Below are positions 14,407 through 21,767 of a stretch of 26,486 nt of DNA, in pieces. This DNA is from an uncultured Lachnospiraceae bacterium (lineage in GTDB: Bacteria; Bacillota; Clostridia; Lachnospirales; Lachnospiraceae): NCBI GenBank assembly GCA_958405355.1, contig CATYEA010000003.1, positions 1 through 26,486 on the forward strand. The letters are read 5' to 3'. The translations under genes were made by a program, and so were the position numbers. The stretch's first letter is position 1. Each line of letters opens with the position of its first letter. Below the pieces are notes generated by a model. It was not told the DNA's origin. It did no database searches and saw only the letters and a list, made by a program, of their open reading frames with translations.

Positions 14407-15633
14407 CTATTCTTCAACAAGTACATATTCCAGGAATTCTGCTTTTCCGTCTACCATTTTACAAATTGTTCCACCATGAACCATTTCACGTATATCATCC
14501 GCTGTATATGTAGCCAGAGGTCCTTCCAGTCCTTCGGTTTCTGCCAAAGCATCGCGGATTGCTGCAGGATCTGTGCTTCCAGCCCGTTCAATAGCATCCG
14601 CTACAATATAGATTGAGCCATAATAGGTCGTCGCATACAATTCCGGTTCTTCGCCATAGGCTGCTTCAAAGTTCGAGACAAAGTTCTGAACGATCTCGGA
14701 TGGATTGGATGTGGTAAAGTCTGTGCAGCTATACCAGTTATCCAGCCATTCCGGCTCACAAAGTTCATTAACCTGAGGTGTGGAAATGGATGTCGAACCA
14801 ATAACAGGTACATCAAGTCCTAAATCATAGAACTGACGGGCAGCCAATGCAGTTTCAGCATCGTCGGTCCAAACGATAACACAATCAACGCCTTCATTAA
14901 TTAATTTAAGAATCTGGCTTGTCATGTCCGTATCACCAGTATTGTGCTCTTCTGTTACGAAATCAATGCCATGTTCTGTAAAGTAAGCTTCTGCTACTGT
15001 TCGTGCACCGGTTCCATAATCGTTACTGTTTGTAAATAAACCAATCTTTTTACATCCAAGATTTTCCGTCGCATAAACAGCCGCTAACTCGGCCTGAATA
15101 GAATCAGAAGCACGAATTCTGAACAACCATTCATTGTCAACCTCTGTTACAAGCTTCGGGCTGGTAGCACCAACAAGCATCGGATATCCTGCTTCGGAAA
15201 TGATACTTTCAACAGCTAATGCCAAACCGGATAAGTTAGGTCCAACCTGAGCCACAACCCCCTGGCTCGCAATCAGGTTTGTCGCATTAATACCTGTATC
15301 TGCCAAACCACCGTCATCGGCTACATACAATTCCAGCTGTTTTCCAAGAACGCCGCCGGCCGCATTGATTTCATCGACTGCCAACTGTGCTCCCTGCTGA
15401 GTACGCAGACCGTTTGTCGGTGCAGAACCGGTAATAGATGCGGAAACACCGATTAAAATTGTGTCCGAATCTCCAGCGGCCGCAGCCGTCTCTCTCGTCG
15501 TTTCAGCCGTTGTCTCTGCTGAAGCCGACGTATCCTTTGTTTCTGTTGTTCCCGTTGAGTTCGAGCTGCATCCTGCCAGCATCGATACGGTTAAAGCTGC
15601 TGCCATTAACCCCGCCAACCAACTCTTTTTCAT
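14407..15633 (-). CDS. Liv-type ABC substrate-binding lipoprotein (Peripla_BP_6)
   Basis: Extracellular binding protein of the LivK/amide type, 408 residues. A lipoprotein signal peptide (MKKSWLAGLMAAALTVSML) ends in lipobox LAGC with Cys22. A Thr/Glu/Ala-rich linker (23-48) resembling those of the other two binding proteins follows. The mature domain begins ILIGVSASITGSAPTNG and contains AVDEINAAGGVLGKQLELYVADD, classic for type I periplasmic-fold receptors. A GTG at 15648 would extend the N-terminus, but GAGGAGG six bases before the ATG at 15633 is decisive. It lies 60 bases past the DapA-like gene with no terminator between, so both belong to one transcript. The ligand is unknown; the family covers branched-chain amino acids, amides and organic acids. 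Confidence 0.93.
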   Translation of the reverse strand: MKKSWLAGLMAAALTVSMLAGCSSNSTGTTETKDTSASAETTAETTRETAAAAGDSDTILIGVSASITGSAPTNGLRTQQGAQLAVDEINAAGGVLGKQLELYVADDGGLADTGINATNLIASQGVVAQVGPNLSGLALAVESIISEAGYPMLVGATSPKLVTEVDNEWLFRIRASDSIQAELAAVYATENLGCKKIGLFTNSNDYGTGARTVAEAYFTEHGIDFVTEEHNTGDTDMTSQILKLINEGVDCVIVWTDDAETALAARQFYDLGLDVPVIGSTSISTPQVNELCEPEWLDNWYSCTDFTTSNPSEIVQNFVSNFEAAYGEEPELYATTYYGSIYIVADAIERAGSTDPAAIRDALAETEGLEGPLATYTADDIREMVHGGTICKMVDGKAEFLEYVLVEE

Positions 15634-15693
15634 ATTATTCCTCCTCACATATTAAAAATATCCTTCTCTTTTTTCTCCCCTGTATCATTTCAA

Positions 15694-16602
15694 TTACAGT
15701 ATATCCTGCATATCTGCCAACAAAGCGTCAATTTTTGCTTTTTCTTCCGGAACAAGATCACCTAAAGGCATTCTCGGCAGACCGGCATCAAAGCCCTGGC
15801 ATTTTAATACATATTTGAAAACTTCATGCCAATGCGGATCATTTGTATTATATGTAATAAAATAATCTACAAATGGCTGAATTTTATTCCAGTAAGCTCT
15901 GGCCTTATCCACATCTTTTTCAATGGTGCAGATATCAAATAAAGTTCTTGCAAATTTCGGGAAAATCGCAGGCATGCCGCTGAGCCAGCCGTCAGCTCCA
16001 GCCAGGAAGCCTTCCATAGGTGCATAATCATGACCATATAATATAGTAAGTTTATCCCCACAATAATACTTTAATTCATGAATACGATTCGCATCACCGT
16101 GAGCTGCTTTAATACCGTTGATGAGACCTTCGTCTACCATTTCTTTAATCTCAATCGGTGTCATCTCATAACCACAGAATCTTGGGTTATTGTAAAGGAT
16201 AATATCGATATCGATGGCTTCACGAAGCTTTCTGAAATGATTAACAACAGCTCTCTTATGCGGCTGTAAATAATATGGCATGATGACAAGAACGCCTTCA
16301 GCTCCGCATTCCTGTGCATACTTACTCAATTCAATCGTCTGTGCTGTGGAATATCTTCCGGTTCCAGGATAAACAGGAACTCTGTGATCTACAAAATCGA
16401 TGATACTCTTCATGATCATCTTCTGTTCTTCCATAGACATCGAAATGTTATCGCCTGTACTTCCTACACAAGAAATGCTGTGTGCCCCTGAATCCAGTAC
16501 CCACTGAACATATCTCAATGTCTCTTTCTCGTTGTAAGATTCATCCTCATTCCAGAATGTCATGACTGCCGGCATAACGCCCATTCCTTTTGTTTTTCCC
16601 AT
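15694..16602 (-). CDS. DapA/NanA-superfamily aldolase or dehydratase
   Basis: A 302-residue TIM-barrel enzyme of the dihydrodipicolinate synthase/N-acetylneuraminate lyase superfamily. The Schiff-base lysine is Lys165 (GIKAAHGD), the catalytic tyrosine is Tyr137 (LYNNP), and the carboxylate-binding loop reads GSTGD at 47-51 in place of the usual GTTGE. Such enzymes make or break a carbon-carbon bond to pyruvate or dehydrate sugar acids. Here the gene lies among catabolic and transport genes, far from the aspartokinase, so a role in lysine synthesis is unlikely. AAGGAGG lies 8 bases before the ATG. Candidate activities are 2-keto-3-deoxy sugar-acid aldolase, keto-deoxyglucarate dehydratase or a related pyruvate lyase; the sequence alone does not choose. 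Confidence 0.88.
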   Translation of the reverse strand: MGKTKGMGVMPAVMTFWNEDESYNEKETLRYVQWVLDSGAHSISCVGSTGDNISMSMEEQKMIMKSIIDFVDHRVPVYPGTGRYSTAQTIELSKYAQECGAEGVLVIMPYYLQPHKRAVVNHFRKLREAIDIDIILYNNPRFCGYEMTPIEIKEMVDEGLINGIKAAHGDANRIHELKYYCGDKLTILYGHDYAPMEGFLAGADGWLSGMPAIFPKFARTLFDICTIEKDVDKARAYWNKIQPFVDYFITYNTNDPHWHEVFKYVLKCQGFDAGLPRMPLGDLVPEEKAKIDALLADMQDIL

Positions 16603-16640
16603 TTTTTTGTCCTCCTTGACATATAGTTTTTTGTTTTTAT

Positions 16641-16680
16641 AAAAAGCTCCTTTTTGTGCTTTTTAATTTAAAATTAAAAA
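16641..16680. promoter_or_regulatory. AT-rich palindromes between the regulator and lyase genes
   Basis: tttttaattt (16660-16669) and aaattaaaaa (16671-16680) form a perfect 10-bp dyad around a single central base. An overlapping small hairpin uses aaaaagc (16641-16647) and gcttttt (16658-16664). The core taatttaaaatt (16664-16675) recurs at 17479-17490 upstream of the GntR gene. This could be an operator or a weak stop after the regulator; base composition here makes chance dyads likely. I see no convincing promoter for the lyase gene in 16603-16732. Confidence 0.35.
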
Positions 16681-16732
16681 TAAAAAATTTTATTTGAGTT
16701 AAAAAAAATAGTTTTTTTGTTTTTTCTATATT

Positions 16733-17374
16733 TTAATTAACCTTCTCGTTCAATCGCTCTTCCATCTTATATATATGATTTTCAATCAAACATTTCGCTT
16801 TATCTCTATCCTTATCCTTGATGGCCTGAATCATCTGAGCATGTTCCTGGCTGGCAATCGGATCATGCACCAAAGCCGTTCCAGTGGTACTCCGAATGAC
16901 CATATACCGATTGATCAAAATATGATATAAATCCGACAGACAGCCATTTCCAGCCAATTCTACAATCTTTCTGTGAAAGCACATATCTTCCATAAAATAC
17001 TGATCATAGCTCCCGGCTTCATAGTATCCCCGGCACTTTTCTTCAATAGCCGTCAACACAGAGACCGCATCCGGGTTTTCGGTGCTGCACAATGCCATCA
17101 GTGCATCTTCTTCAAATAACAATCTGGCCTGGCAGACATTCTCAATCTCCCGCCGGGTTGCCACAGGTATTATGTACTTTCCTCCGGATGTAATTTCTAC
17201 GATCCGCTCATGCGCCATTCGCTTCAACGCCTGAATCACCGGCGTTTTACTGACCTGATATCTTTCAGACAATTCAGCCGGATCTAACCGTTTGCCAGCC
17301 GTATAAGTCCCGCCAACAAATCCCTGGCATATCGTTTCATAGACCAGTTCATCCAAATTCCTTTTCAATAACAT
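16733..17374 (-). CDS. GntR-family regulator, FCD (FadR) subfamily
   Basis: A 213-residue transcription factor with an N-terminal winged helix-turn-helix (about 10-70; LDPAELSERYQVSKTPVIQALKRM is the DNA-reading part) and a C-terminal all-helical FCD ligand domain. Its candidate metal and effector ligands are Asp130, His134 (EDMCFHRKI), His178 and His200, matching the Asp-x3-His...His...His pattern of metal-binding FCD proteins. Such domains often bind a carboxylate through the metal, which suits a hydroxy- or keto-acid pathway. GGAGG lies 7 bases before the ATG. It is the first gene of the catabolic cluster, with its own promoter 34-62 bases upstream of the start. It most likely represses the cluster until the substrate or an intermediate binds (inference). 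Confidence 0.92.
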   Translation of the reverse strand: MLLKRNLDELVYETICQGFVGGTYTAGKRLDPAELSERYQVSKTPVIQALKRMAHERIVEITSGGKYIIPVATRREIENVCQARLLFEEDALMALCSTENPDAVSVLTAIEEKCRGYYEAGSYDQYFMEDMCFHRKIVELAGNGCLSDLYHILINRYMVIRSTTGTALVHDPIASQEHAQMIQAIKDKDRDKAKCLIENHIYKMEERLNEKVN

Positions 17375-17634
17375 CTGGTTCCCTCCGAAATTATATATTC
17401 TATTTCAATAATATACTTTTCACTTCCGGTTGTCCATATTGAATTTAAATGGTCCATCGATGTATAATTTTGAATTTATAATTTAAAATTTTTTATTTTA
17501 TCTGAACTCATAATATCATCTTTTGATTTTTGAATCAATCCGCAAATCTTCCAAATTTTATATGTAATTTTTGTTAAATATATCTTAATTTTGTTTTTAT
17601 TTTATTTTGCATGCAAATTGTCAGATATTATCAA
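17375..17634. other. AT-rich regulatory gap upstream of the GntR gene
   Basis: The roughly 315-base interval between the GntR gene and the upstream dehydrogenase gene holds no convincing reading frame. It contains the regulator's promoter, runs of A and T, the word taatttaaaatt (17479-17490) shared with the gap before the lyase gene, and a perfect 12-bp palindrome TTTGCATGCAAA at 17606-17617 just downstream of the dehydrogenase terminator. The palindrome is a possible regulator-binding site but sits about 170 bases upstream of the promoter. Confidence 0.5.
17408..17436 (-). promoter_or_regulatory. Sigma-A-type promoter for the GntR gene and probably the whole cluster
   Basis: On the minus strand TGGACA (17436-17431) and TATTAT (17413-17408) are separated by 17 bases; each matches five of six consensus positions. 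It lies about 35 bases upstream of the GntR ATG, in a long AT-rich gap with repeats of gaattta at 17441-17447 and 17472-17478 that may be operator half-sites. Confidence 0.55.
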
Positions 17635-17662
17635 AGGGCATTGACAATATCGTCAATGCCCT
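17635..17662 (-). terminator. Hairpin terminator after the dehydrogenase gene
   Basis: agggcattgac (17635-17645) and gtcaatgccct (17652-17662) form a perfect 11-bp stem with a 6-base loop, 27 bases past the dehydrogenase stop. On the minus strand it is followed by TTGATAATATC, a poor T-tract, so some read-through toward the GntR cluster is possible. Confidence 0.65.
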
Positions 17663-17689
17663 CGTTAAAATTATATAAGTGTGAATACA

Positions 17690-18547
17690 TTATTCATAGA
17701 ATTTAATTAAAGTCTGAGTTCCCAAGTCGCCGTATTCTTCTTCCAGTGTCCGGTAGTTTGCCAACACCTGTTTTAAGATTTTCAAATCCAATCCCTGTGC
17801 CTCTGCTTCTTCCACCGCAAGATTCATATCTTTAATGAAATGTTTCATAAAGAATCCCGGTGCATAGTCGCCATTCATGATTTTAACGCCAAAAGCATCC
17901 AACTGTTTGCTTCCGGCTGCGCCTGTAGCCACCGAATCCAGAAGTGTCTGGAGATTCAGTCCCTGCGCCTTTGCATAGCTCATCGCCTCACATACACCGG
18001 AAAGCGTCCCGGCAATCATGATCTGATTCGCCATCTTCGTATGCTGACCACAGCCCGGTCCGCCCTCATAGTTGATATTCGTCCCCATGGCTTCAAAGAC
18101 AGTATGGCAGGCCTCGTAATCCGCCGGATCTCCGCCGACAAGAATAGAAAGTGTGCCGTTCTTTGCTCCCGTATCGCCGCCGGTCACCGGAGCATCCAGT
18201 GCGTGAATACCCTTTTCCCTTGCCGCCTCATAAATTCTCTTTGCCAGCTTTGGACTGGATGTCGTCATATCTATGACATAAGTTCCTGGTTTTGCACTGT
18301 TAAGAATGCCCTTTTCACCAAAATAAACTTCTTCCACATCCGCCGGATAACCAACGATACTGATCATGGCCTCTACTTCCGCAGCACATTCTCCAACGGA
18401 TGGATGGAAAACCGCACCCTCGCTGATAACATCTTCAACCTTTGCCTTTGTGCGGGCATAAATATGAAGCTCATATCCGGCTTTCATCAGATTCCGGGTC
18501 ATGGATTTTCCCATAATTCCAAGACCAACAAAACCTATCTTTTTCAA
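17690..18547 (-). CDS. Beta-hydroxyacid dehydrogenase (GarR/MmsB type)
   Basis: NAD(P)-dependent oxidoreductase of the 3-hydroxyisobutyrate/tartronate-semialdehyde reductase family, 285 residues. The Rossmann motif GLGIMG is at 8-13 and the substrate-binding DAPVTGG at 118-124, followed by GTLSILVGG. The catalytic lysine is Lys171 in GQHTKMANQ. The start is TTG (18545-18547) with an AGGGGG ribosome site about 8 bases upstream, and the family-typical MKKIGFVGLG follows at once. It begins only 14 bases past the ABC ATPase gene and ends that operon. Adjacent placement to the GntR cluster suggests it reduces or oxidises a semialdehyde or beta-hydroxyacid in the same route (inference). Choice between tartronate semialdehyde, hydroxyisobutyrate and related substrates is open. 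Confidence 0.9.
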   Translation of the reverse strand: MKKIGFVGLGIMGKSMTRNLMKAGYELHIYARTKAKVEDVISEGAVFHPSVGECAAEVEAMISIVGYPADVEEVYFGEKGILNSAKPGTYVIDMTTSSPKLAKRIYEAAREKGIHALDAPVTGGDTGAKNGTLSILVGGDPADYEACHTVFEAMGTNINYEGGPGCGQHTKMANQIMIAGTLSGVCEAMSYAKAQGLNLQTLLDSVATGAAGSKQLDAFGVKIMNGDYAPGFFMKHFIKDMNLAVEEAEAQGLDLKILKQVLANYRTLEEEYGDLGTQTLIKFYE

Positions 18548-18561
18548 AAAAATTCCCCCTT

Positions 18562-19302
18562 TTAGCTATTGACAAAACGGCTTAAAAATTCTTTTGTCTG
18601 GGTGCTCTGCGGATTTCCGAAAATCTGCTTCGGTTCCCCTTCTTCCACAATAACACCGCCGGCCATATAGACCACATGATTGGATACATCCCGGGCAAAA
18701 GCCATCTCGTGGGTAACGATCATCATGGTCAGGCCCTCATCGGCCAGTTTACGCATAACAGCCAAAACCTCTCCGACCATCTGAGGATCCAGGGCCGATG
18801 TCGGTTCATCAAACAACAGGACTTCCGGTTCCATGGCCAAAGCTCTGGCAATGGCTACTCGCTGTTTTTGTCCGCCGGAAAGCTGACGCGGTTTCGCGTT
18901 AATATACGGAGCCATTCCGACTTTATCCAAAAAGTACATGGCATTTTTCCGCGCGGTTTCTTTATCTTTCTTTAAAACTTTTTCCTGTCCGACCATACAA
19001 TTTTGTAAAACAGTCATGTTGTTAAATAAATTAAAGCTCTGGAACACCATACCAACTTTGGCTCGATAAGCGGCTTCATTCATACGCTCTTCCATCATAT
19101 TTTTTCCATGATAAATGATATCCCCGGCCGTTGGCTCTTCAAGAAAATTAATGCAGCGGAGAAGTGTGGACTTTCCTGAACCGGAAGCGCCGATAATACA
19201 GGTCACATCGCCCTGTTTCACGGAAAAGTCGATATCCCGGAGTACCACATTTTTTCCAAATGCCTTACTTAAATGGCGGATTTCTAAAATCTTTTCGTCC
19301 AT
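18562..19302 (-). CDS. Polar amino-acid-type ABC transporter ATPase (GlnQ family)
   Basis: ATPase of the second three-gene importer, 246 residues. Walker [10 protein letters not shown] at 38-46, Q-loop MVFQSFNLF, signature LSGGQKQR, Walker [15 protein letters not shown] and the VTHEMAFA switch are all clear. Two starts compete. GTG at 19308 overlaps the permease stop (GTGA) with GGAGG only four bases upstream. ATG at 19302 has ten bases of spacing and gives the more usual N-terminus [17 protein letters not shown] list the ATG. It precedes the dehydrogenase gene by 14 bases, so importer and enzyme are cotranscribed, which links the imported compound to that enzyme. Confidence 0.92.
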   Translation of the reverse strand: MDEKILEIRHLSKAFGKNVVLRDIDFSVKQGDVTCIIGASGSGKSTLLRCINFLEEPTAGDIIYHGKNMMEERMNEAAYRAKVGMVFQSFNLFNNMTVLQNCMVGQEKVLKKDKETARKNAMYFLDKVGMAPYINAKPRQLSGGQKQRVAIARALAMEPEVLLFDEPTSALDPQMVGEVLAVMRKLADEGLTMMIVTHEMAFARDVSNHVVYMAGGVIVEEGEPKQIFGNPQSTQTKEFLSRFVNS

Positions 19303-19304
19303 AA

Positions 19305-20096
19305 TCACTCTTCCTCCTTTGCTTTATCCGGATATTTGTACATACCGCTTGTATGAGCCAATGTGTCCGTTGTTGCAAGATCAAAGTTATCCGGTCCGTC
19401 CAGTTTGCTCTCCCAGAAACGGAGAATCCGCGAGCAGGTAAAGGTCAGAACGAAATACATCACCATCGCAATGGCAAAGGATTCAAAGTACAGATATTTT
19501 GCTCCGGCAACCCCCTTCGTCGTATAGAATAATTCAACCGTACCGATAATCGAAAGAACGCAGGTATCCTTAATATTAATGATGAGGTTGTTACCAATCT
19601 GAGGCATGATATTTCTCAATGCCTGAGGCATGATGACATAGAGCATGGTCTGAACATGATTCATACCGATGGCTTTAGCACCTTCTGTCTGGCCTGGGTC
19701 AATGGATAAAATACCGCCGCGGACAGTCTCCGCCATGTAGGCTCCCGTATTGATGGATACAATAAAGAATGCAGCAAACCACATGGACATATTAATATTA
19801 AATACAGCCGCCGAACCAAAATAAATAAACATGGCCTGGGCCATCATCGGCGTTCCGCGGAAAACCTCAACATAGGCCGTTAAAATAAAACGAACCACTT
19901 TCAAGACGGCACGTTTGACAATATTATCTTTTTTAGAAACAGGAATGGTCTGGACAATACCCACGGCAAAACCGATGATACATCCAATAAAGGTGCCGAC
20001 CAGAGCAATGATCATCGTCACACCGGCCCCGCGCAGGAATGACGTGGAATATTCTTCAATTAACATTACGATTCTTCCCCAAAAGGTTTCAGGCAT
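19305..20096 (-). CDS. Polar amino-acid-type ABC transporter permease
   Basis: HEQRo-family permease of 263 residues with about five to six hydrophobic helices. [16 protein letters not shown] follows the third helix, and the ATPase-contacting EAA loop reads [25 protein letters not shown]. It is longer than the typical 215-230 residues because of a cytoplasmic insertion near residues 50-65 ([20 protein letters not shown]) and a soluble, charged C-terminal tail of about 35 residues (from [14 protein letters not shown]). AGGGGG lies 8 bases before the ATG. It is separated from the binding-protein gene by a hairpin and overlaps the possible GTG start of the ATPase gene. Confidence 0.92.
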   Translation of the reverse strand: MPETFWGRIVMLIEEYSTSFLRGAGVTMIIALVGTFIGCIIGFAVGIVQTIPVSKKDNIVKRAVLKVVRFILTAYVEVFRGTPMMAQAMFIYFGSAAVFNINMSMWFAAFFIVSINTGAYMAETVRGGILSIDPGQTEGAKAIGMNHVQTMLYVIMPQALRNIMPQIGNNLIINIKDTCVLSIIGTVELFYTTKGVAGAKYLYFESFAIAMVMYFVLTFTCSRILRFWESKLDGPDNFDLATTDTLAHTSGMYKYPDKAKEEE

Positions 20097-20141
20097 CGTT
20101 TTTTCCCCCTTTGTATATTATTCCGTATATATAGACATAAA

Positions 20142-20167
20142 GCACGGAGACTCTACCGTCTCCGTGC
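20142..20167 (-). promoter_or_regulatory. Intercistronic hairpin between binding protein and permease
   Basis: gcacggagac (20142-20151) and gtctccgtgc (20158-20167) form a perfect 10-bp stem with a 6-base loop. On the minus strand it is followed by TTTATG, a short T run. It begins 24 bases past the binding-protein stop, the same position as the hairpins in the two other importer operons. Confidence 0.7.
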
Positions 20168-20191
20168 CCGTAATTTTTTCCAGTTATTTCT

Positions 20192-21130
20192 TTATTCGGA
20201 AAGCGGCTGAACAGAAATAGCTTCTTCCATCATCTTATCAAAGTCTTCCGGTGTCAGATCTTTCAAAACTTCATTGAGCTGAGCTGTCAAAGGGCTGTCT
20301 TTCATCACAGAAATACCGATATTAATTTCCTCTTCGGAAACTTCATAATCATCATCTGTTCCGCTGAAATCCAACAGTTTGAAATCCGGATAAGCAACAA
20401 GTGCTGCCATACCTGTCGGCATATCGGTAACAACAACGTCACATTTACCTGCTTCCAGAGCTACCAGCATAGCCGGTGCGGATTCCTGAGCCGGTAACTT
20501 ATTAACATTTGGAATCTGTGGAATACATGTGTCATACCATACAGTATTCAACTGTGAAGTACATACAGCACCATCCAGATCAGCAACACCTTTGGCTTCA
20601 GCATATGGTCCGTCAGCTTTTACAAGAGTAATAATAGATGCATAATAATAAGGTGTTGTAAAGTCTACCATCTCAAGACGGTCAGATGTAATGGACTGTC
20701 CTGCGATAACACAGTCTACCGTACCGGCCAGTACAGCAGGTACAAGAGAATCCCAGTCAAGTTTTACGATCTCAAGTTCAAGACCAAGTTTTTCAGCCAC
20801 ATATTTTGCCATCATAACGTCATATCCATAGGCATAATCGGAGCTTCCGGAAATCGGAACCGCACCGTTTGCATCTGTTGGCTGCGTCCAGTTATATGGT
20901 GCGTAACCGCACTCCATGGCAACCTTTAAAACGCCGTCCTCAACCGTTTTCACTTCTGCGGATGCTTCGCCTGCAGCGCTTTCAGCGCCAGTTTCTGCTG
21001 TTGTCTCTGCCGTTGTTTCAGCCTTTGTCTCGGTCGTCTTGGAACCGCATCCGGTCAGGATGCCGCATACCATAACGCCGGCCATCATCATTGCAAAAGC
21101 TTTTTTCAAATAACCTTTCATTTTCTCCAT
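20192..21130 (-). CDS. Amino-acid-type ABC substrate-binding lipoprotein
   Basis: Extracellular binding lipoprotein of 312 residues (SBP_bac_3 family). The signal peptide ends in lipobox LTGC with Cys28, followed by a Glu/Thr/Ala-rich linker (29-60) whose first half is nearly identical to that of the binding protein at 1813-2691. The domain begins VLKVAMECGYAPYNWTQ and contains YGYDVMMAKYVAEKLGLELEIVKLDWDSLVPAVLAG. The reading frame is open to 21178, but AGGA six bases before the ATG at 21130 gives a normal lipoprotein start. The PYNW opening differs from the PPYGY of the first binding protein, so the two probably take different ligands. I find no good promoter between the spmB terminator and this gene. 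Confidence 0.92.
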   Translation of the reverse strand: MEKMKGYLKKAFAMMMAGVMVCGILTGCGSKTTETKAETTAETTAETGAESAAGEASAEVKTVEDGVLKVAMECGYAPYNWTQPTDANGAVPISGSSDYAYGYDVMMAKYVAEKLGLELEIVKLDWDSLVPAVLAGTVDCVIAGQSITSDRLEMVDFTTPYYYASIITLVKADGPYAEAKGVADLDGAVCTSQLNTVWYDTCIPQIPNVNKLPAQESAPAMLVALEAGKCDVVVTDMPTGMAALVAYPDFKLLDFSGTDDDYEVSEEEINIGISVMKDSPLTAQLNEVLKDLTPEDFDKMMEEAISVQPLSE

Positions 21131-21155
21131 CCCTTTTCCTTTTTTTCTATAGTGC

Positions 21156-21195
21156 AAAAATAGTCGCAAAGGCAGCATTTACGCACCTTTGCGAC
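21156..21195 (-). terminator. Intrinsic terminator after spmB
   Basis: Arms cctttgcgac (21186-21195) and gtcgcaaagg (21163-21172) form a perfect 10-bp stem; on the minus strand TATTTTTG follows (Ts at 21160-21156). It lies 15 bases past the spmB stop and just 26 bases before the start of the next binding-protein gene. Confidence 0.8.
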
Positions 21196-21209
21196 CTCTT
21201 AAAAACACT

Positions 21210-21767
21210 TCAATTATAAATGTTATCACCCTTAAAGTCAATATGTAATTTTAGTACAGCATCCCGGTCAGCAAAATACTGACAATCCGCCGCTGTCAGG
21301 GCCCCGGCCAGGGTCCACCGGGTTTTTGTAATCTTCTGGGACATGTAATAGACCGACATTGTATAAATACAGCTTTCCGTACAGCTTAAAACCAGGGCCG
21401 ACAGCCAGCCGTTCCGGGAATCCACACCATATTCAGTAAAAATATCCAACATTAACCCTGTAGCCGCTGTGGAAGAAAATAGTTTGATAAAAATTAATGA
21501 CAATACCTCCGGCGCCATAGCCAGTTTTTCAATAATCGGTCCCAATGCCTGACCTACATAATCAAAAACATGCGCCGCCCGAAGGACTCCCACAGCTGTC
21601 AAAAGCCCAATCAACGTCGGAAGGATACCGCTCACAGTTTTCAGCCCGTCCTTCACCCCTTCAAGGAAAATATCAAAGATATCCAGCTTCATGCTCAATC
21701 CCAGGCCAACTACATATAAGATAATCACAGGAATAATACAATTCGATAAAAATAAAATCAGGTTCAT
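21210..21767 (-). CDS. spmB: Spore maturation protein B
   Basis: Membrane protein of 185 residues required with SpmA for spore-core dehydration and heat resistance in Bacillus. Recognisable segments are VGLGLSMKLDIFDIFLEGVKDGLKTVSGILPTLIGLL, FIKLFSSTAATGLMLDIFTEYG and the CTESCIYTMSVYYMSQKI region. The ATG overlaps the spmA stop (ATGA). The last 25 residues, from Asp161 (DCQYFADRDAVLKLH), are polar and unlike the final membrane helix expected for this family. Another frame over the same bases reads GGLSVFC and stops at 21268-21270, which resembles a normal hydrophobic ending, so a small frameshift near 21285-21300 is possible. Confidence 0.9.
   Translation of the reverse strand: MNLILFLSNCIIPVIILYVVGLGLSMKLDIFDIFLEGVKDGLKTVSGILPTLIGLLTAVGVLRAAHVFDYVGQALGPIIEKLAMAPEVLSLIFIKLFSSTAATGLMLDIFTEYGVDSRNGWLSALVLSCTESCIYTMSVYYMSQKITKTRWTLAGALTAADCQYFADRDAVLKLHIDFKGDNIYN

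Noticed and set aside
15694..16602. DapA for lysine biosynthesis, paired with lysC
   Set aside because: It lies 11 kb away inside a transport and catabolism cluster with a GntR regulator, and its carboxylate loop is GSTGD; a catabolic lyase is more likely.
17840..18565. 241-residue plus-strand frame opposite the dehydrogenase
   Set aside because: Shadow of a gene with complete family motifs on the other strand; rich in Cys, His and Arg as expected from antisense reading.
20932..21060. Tandem nucleotide repeat as a microsatellite or phase-variable tract
   Set aside because: The repeated codons encode an in-frame Glu/Thr/Ala linker with varied third positions, so it is a protein tether and not a pure DNA repeat.
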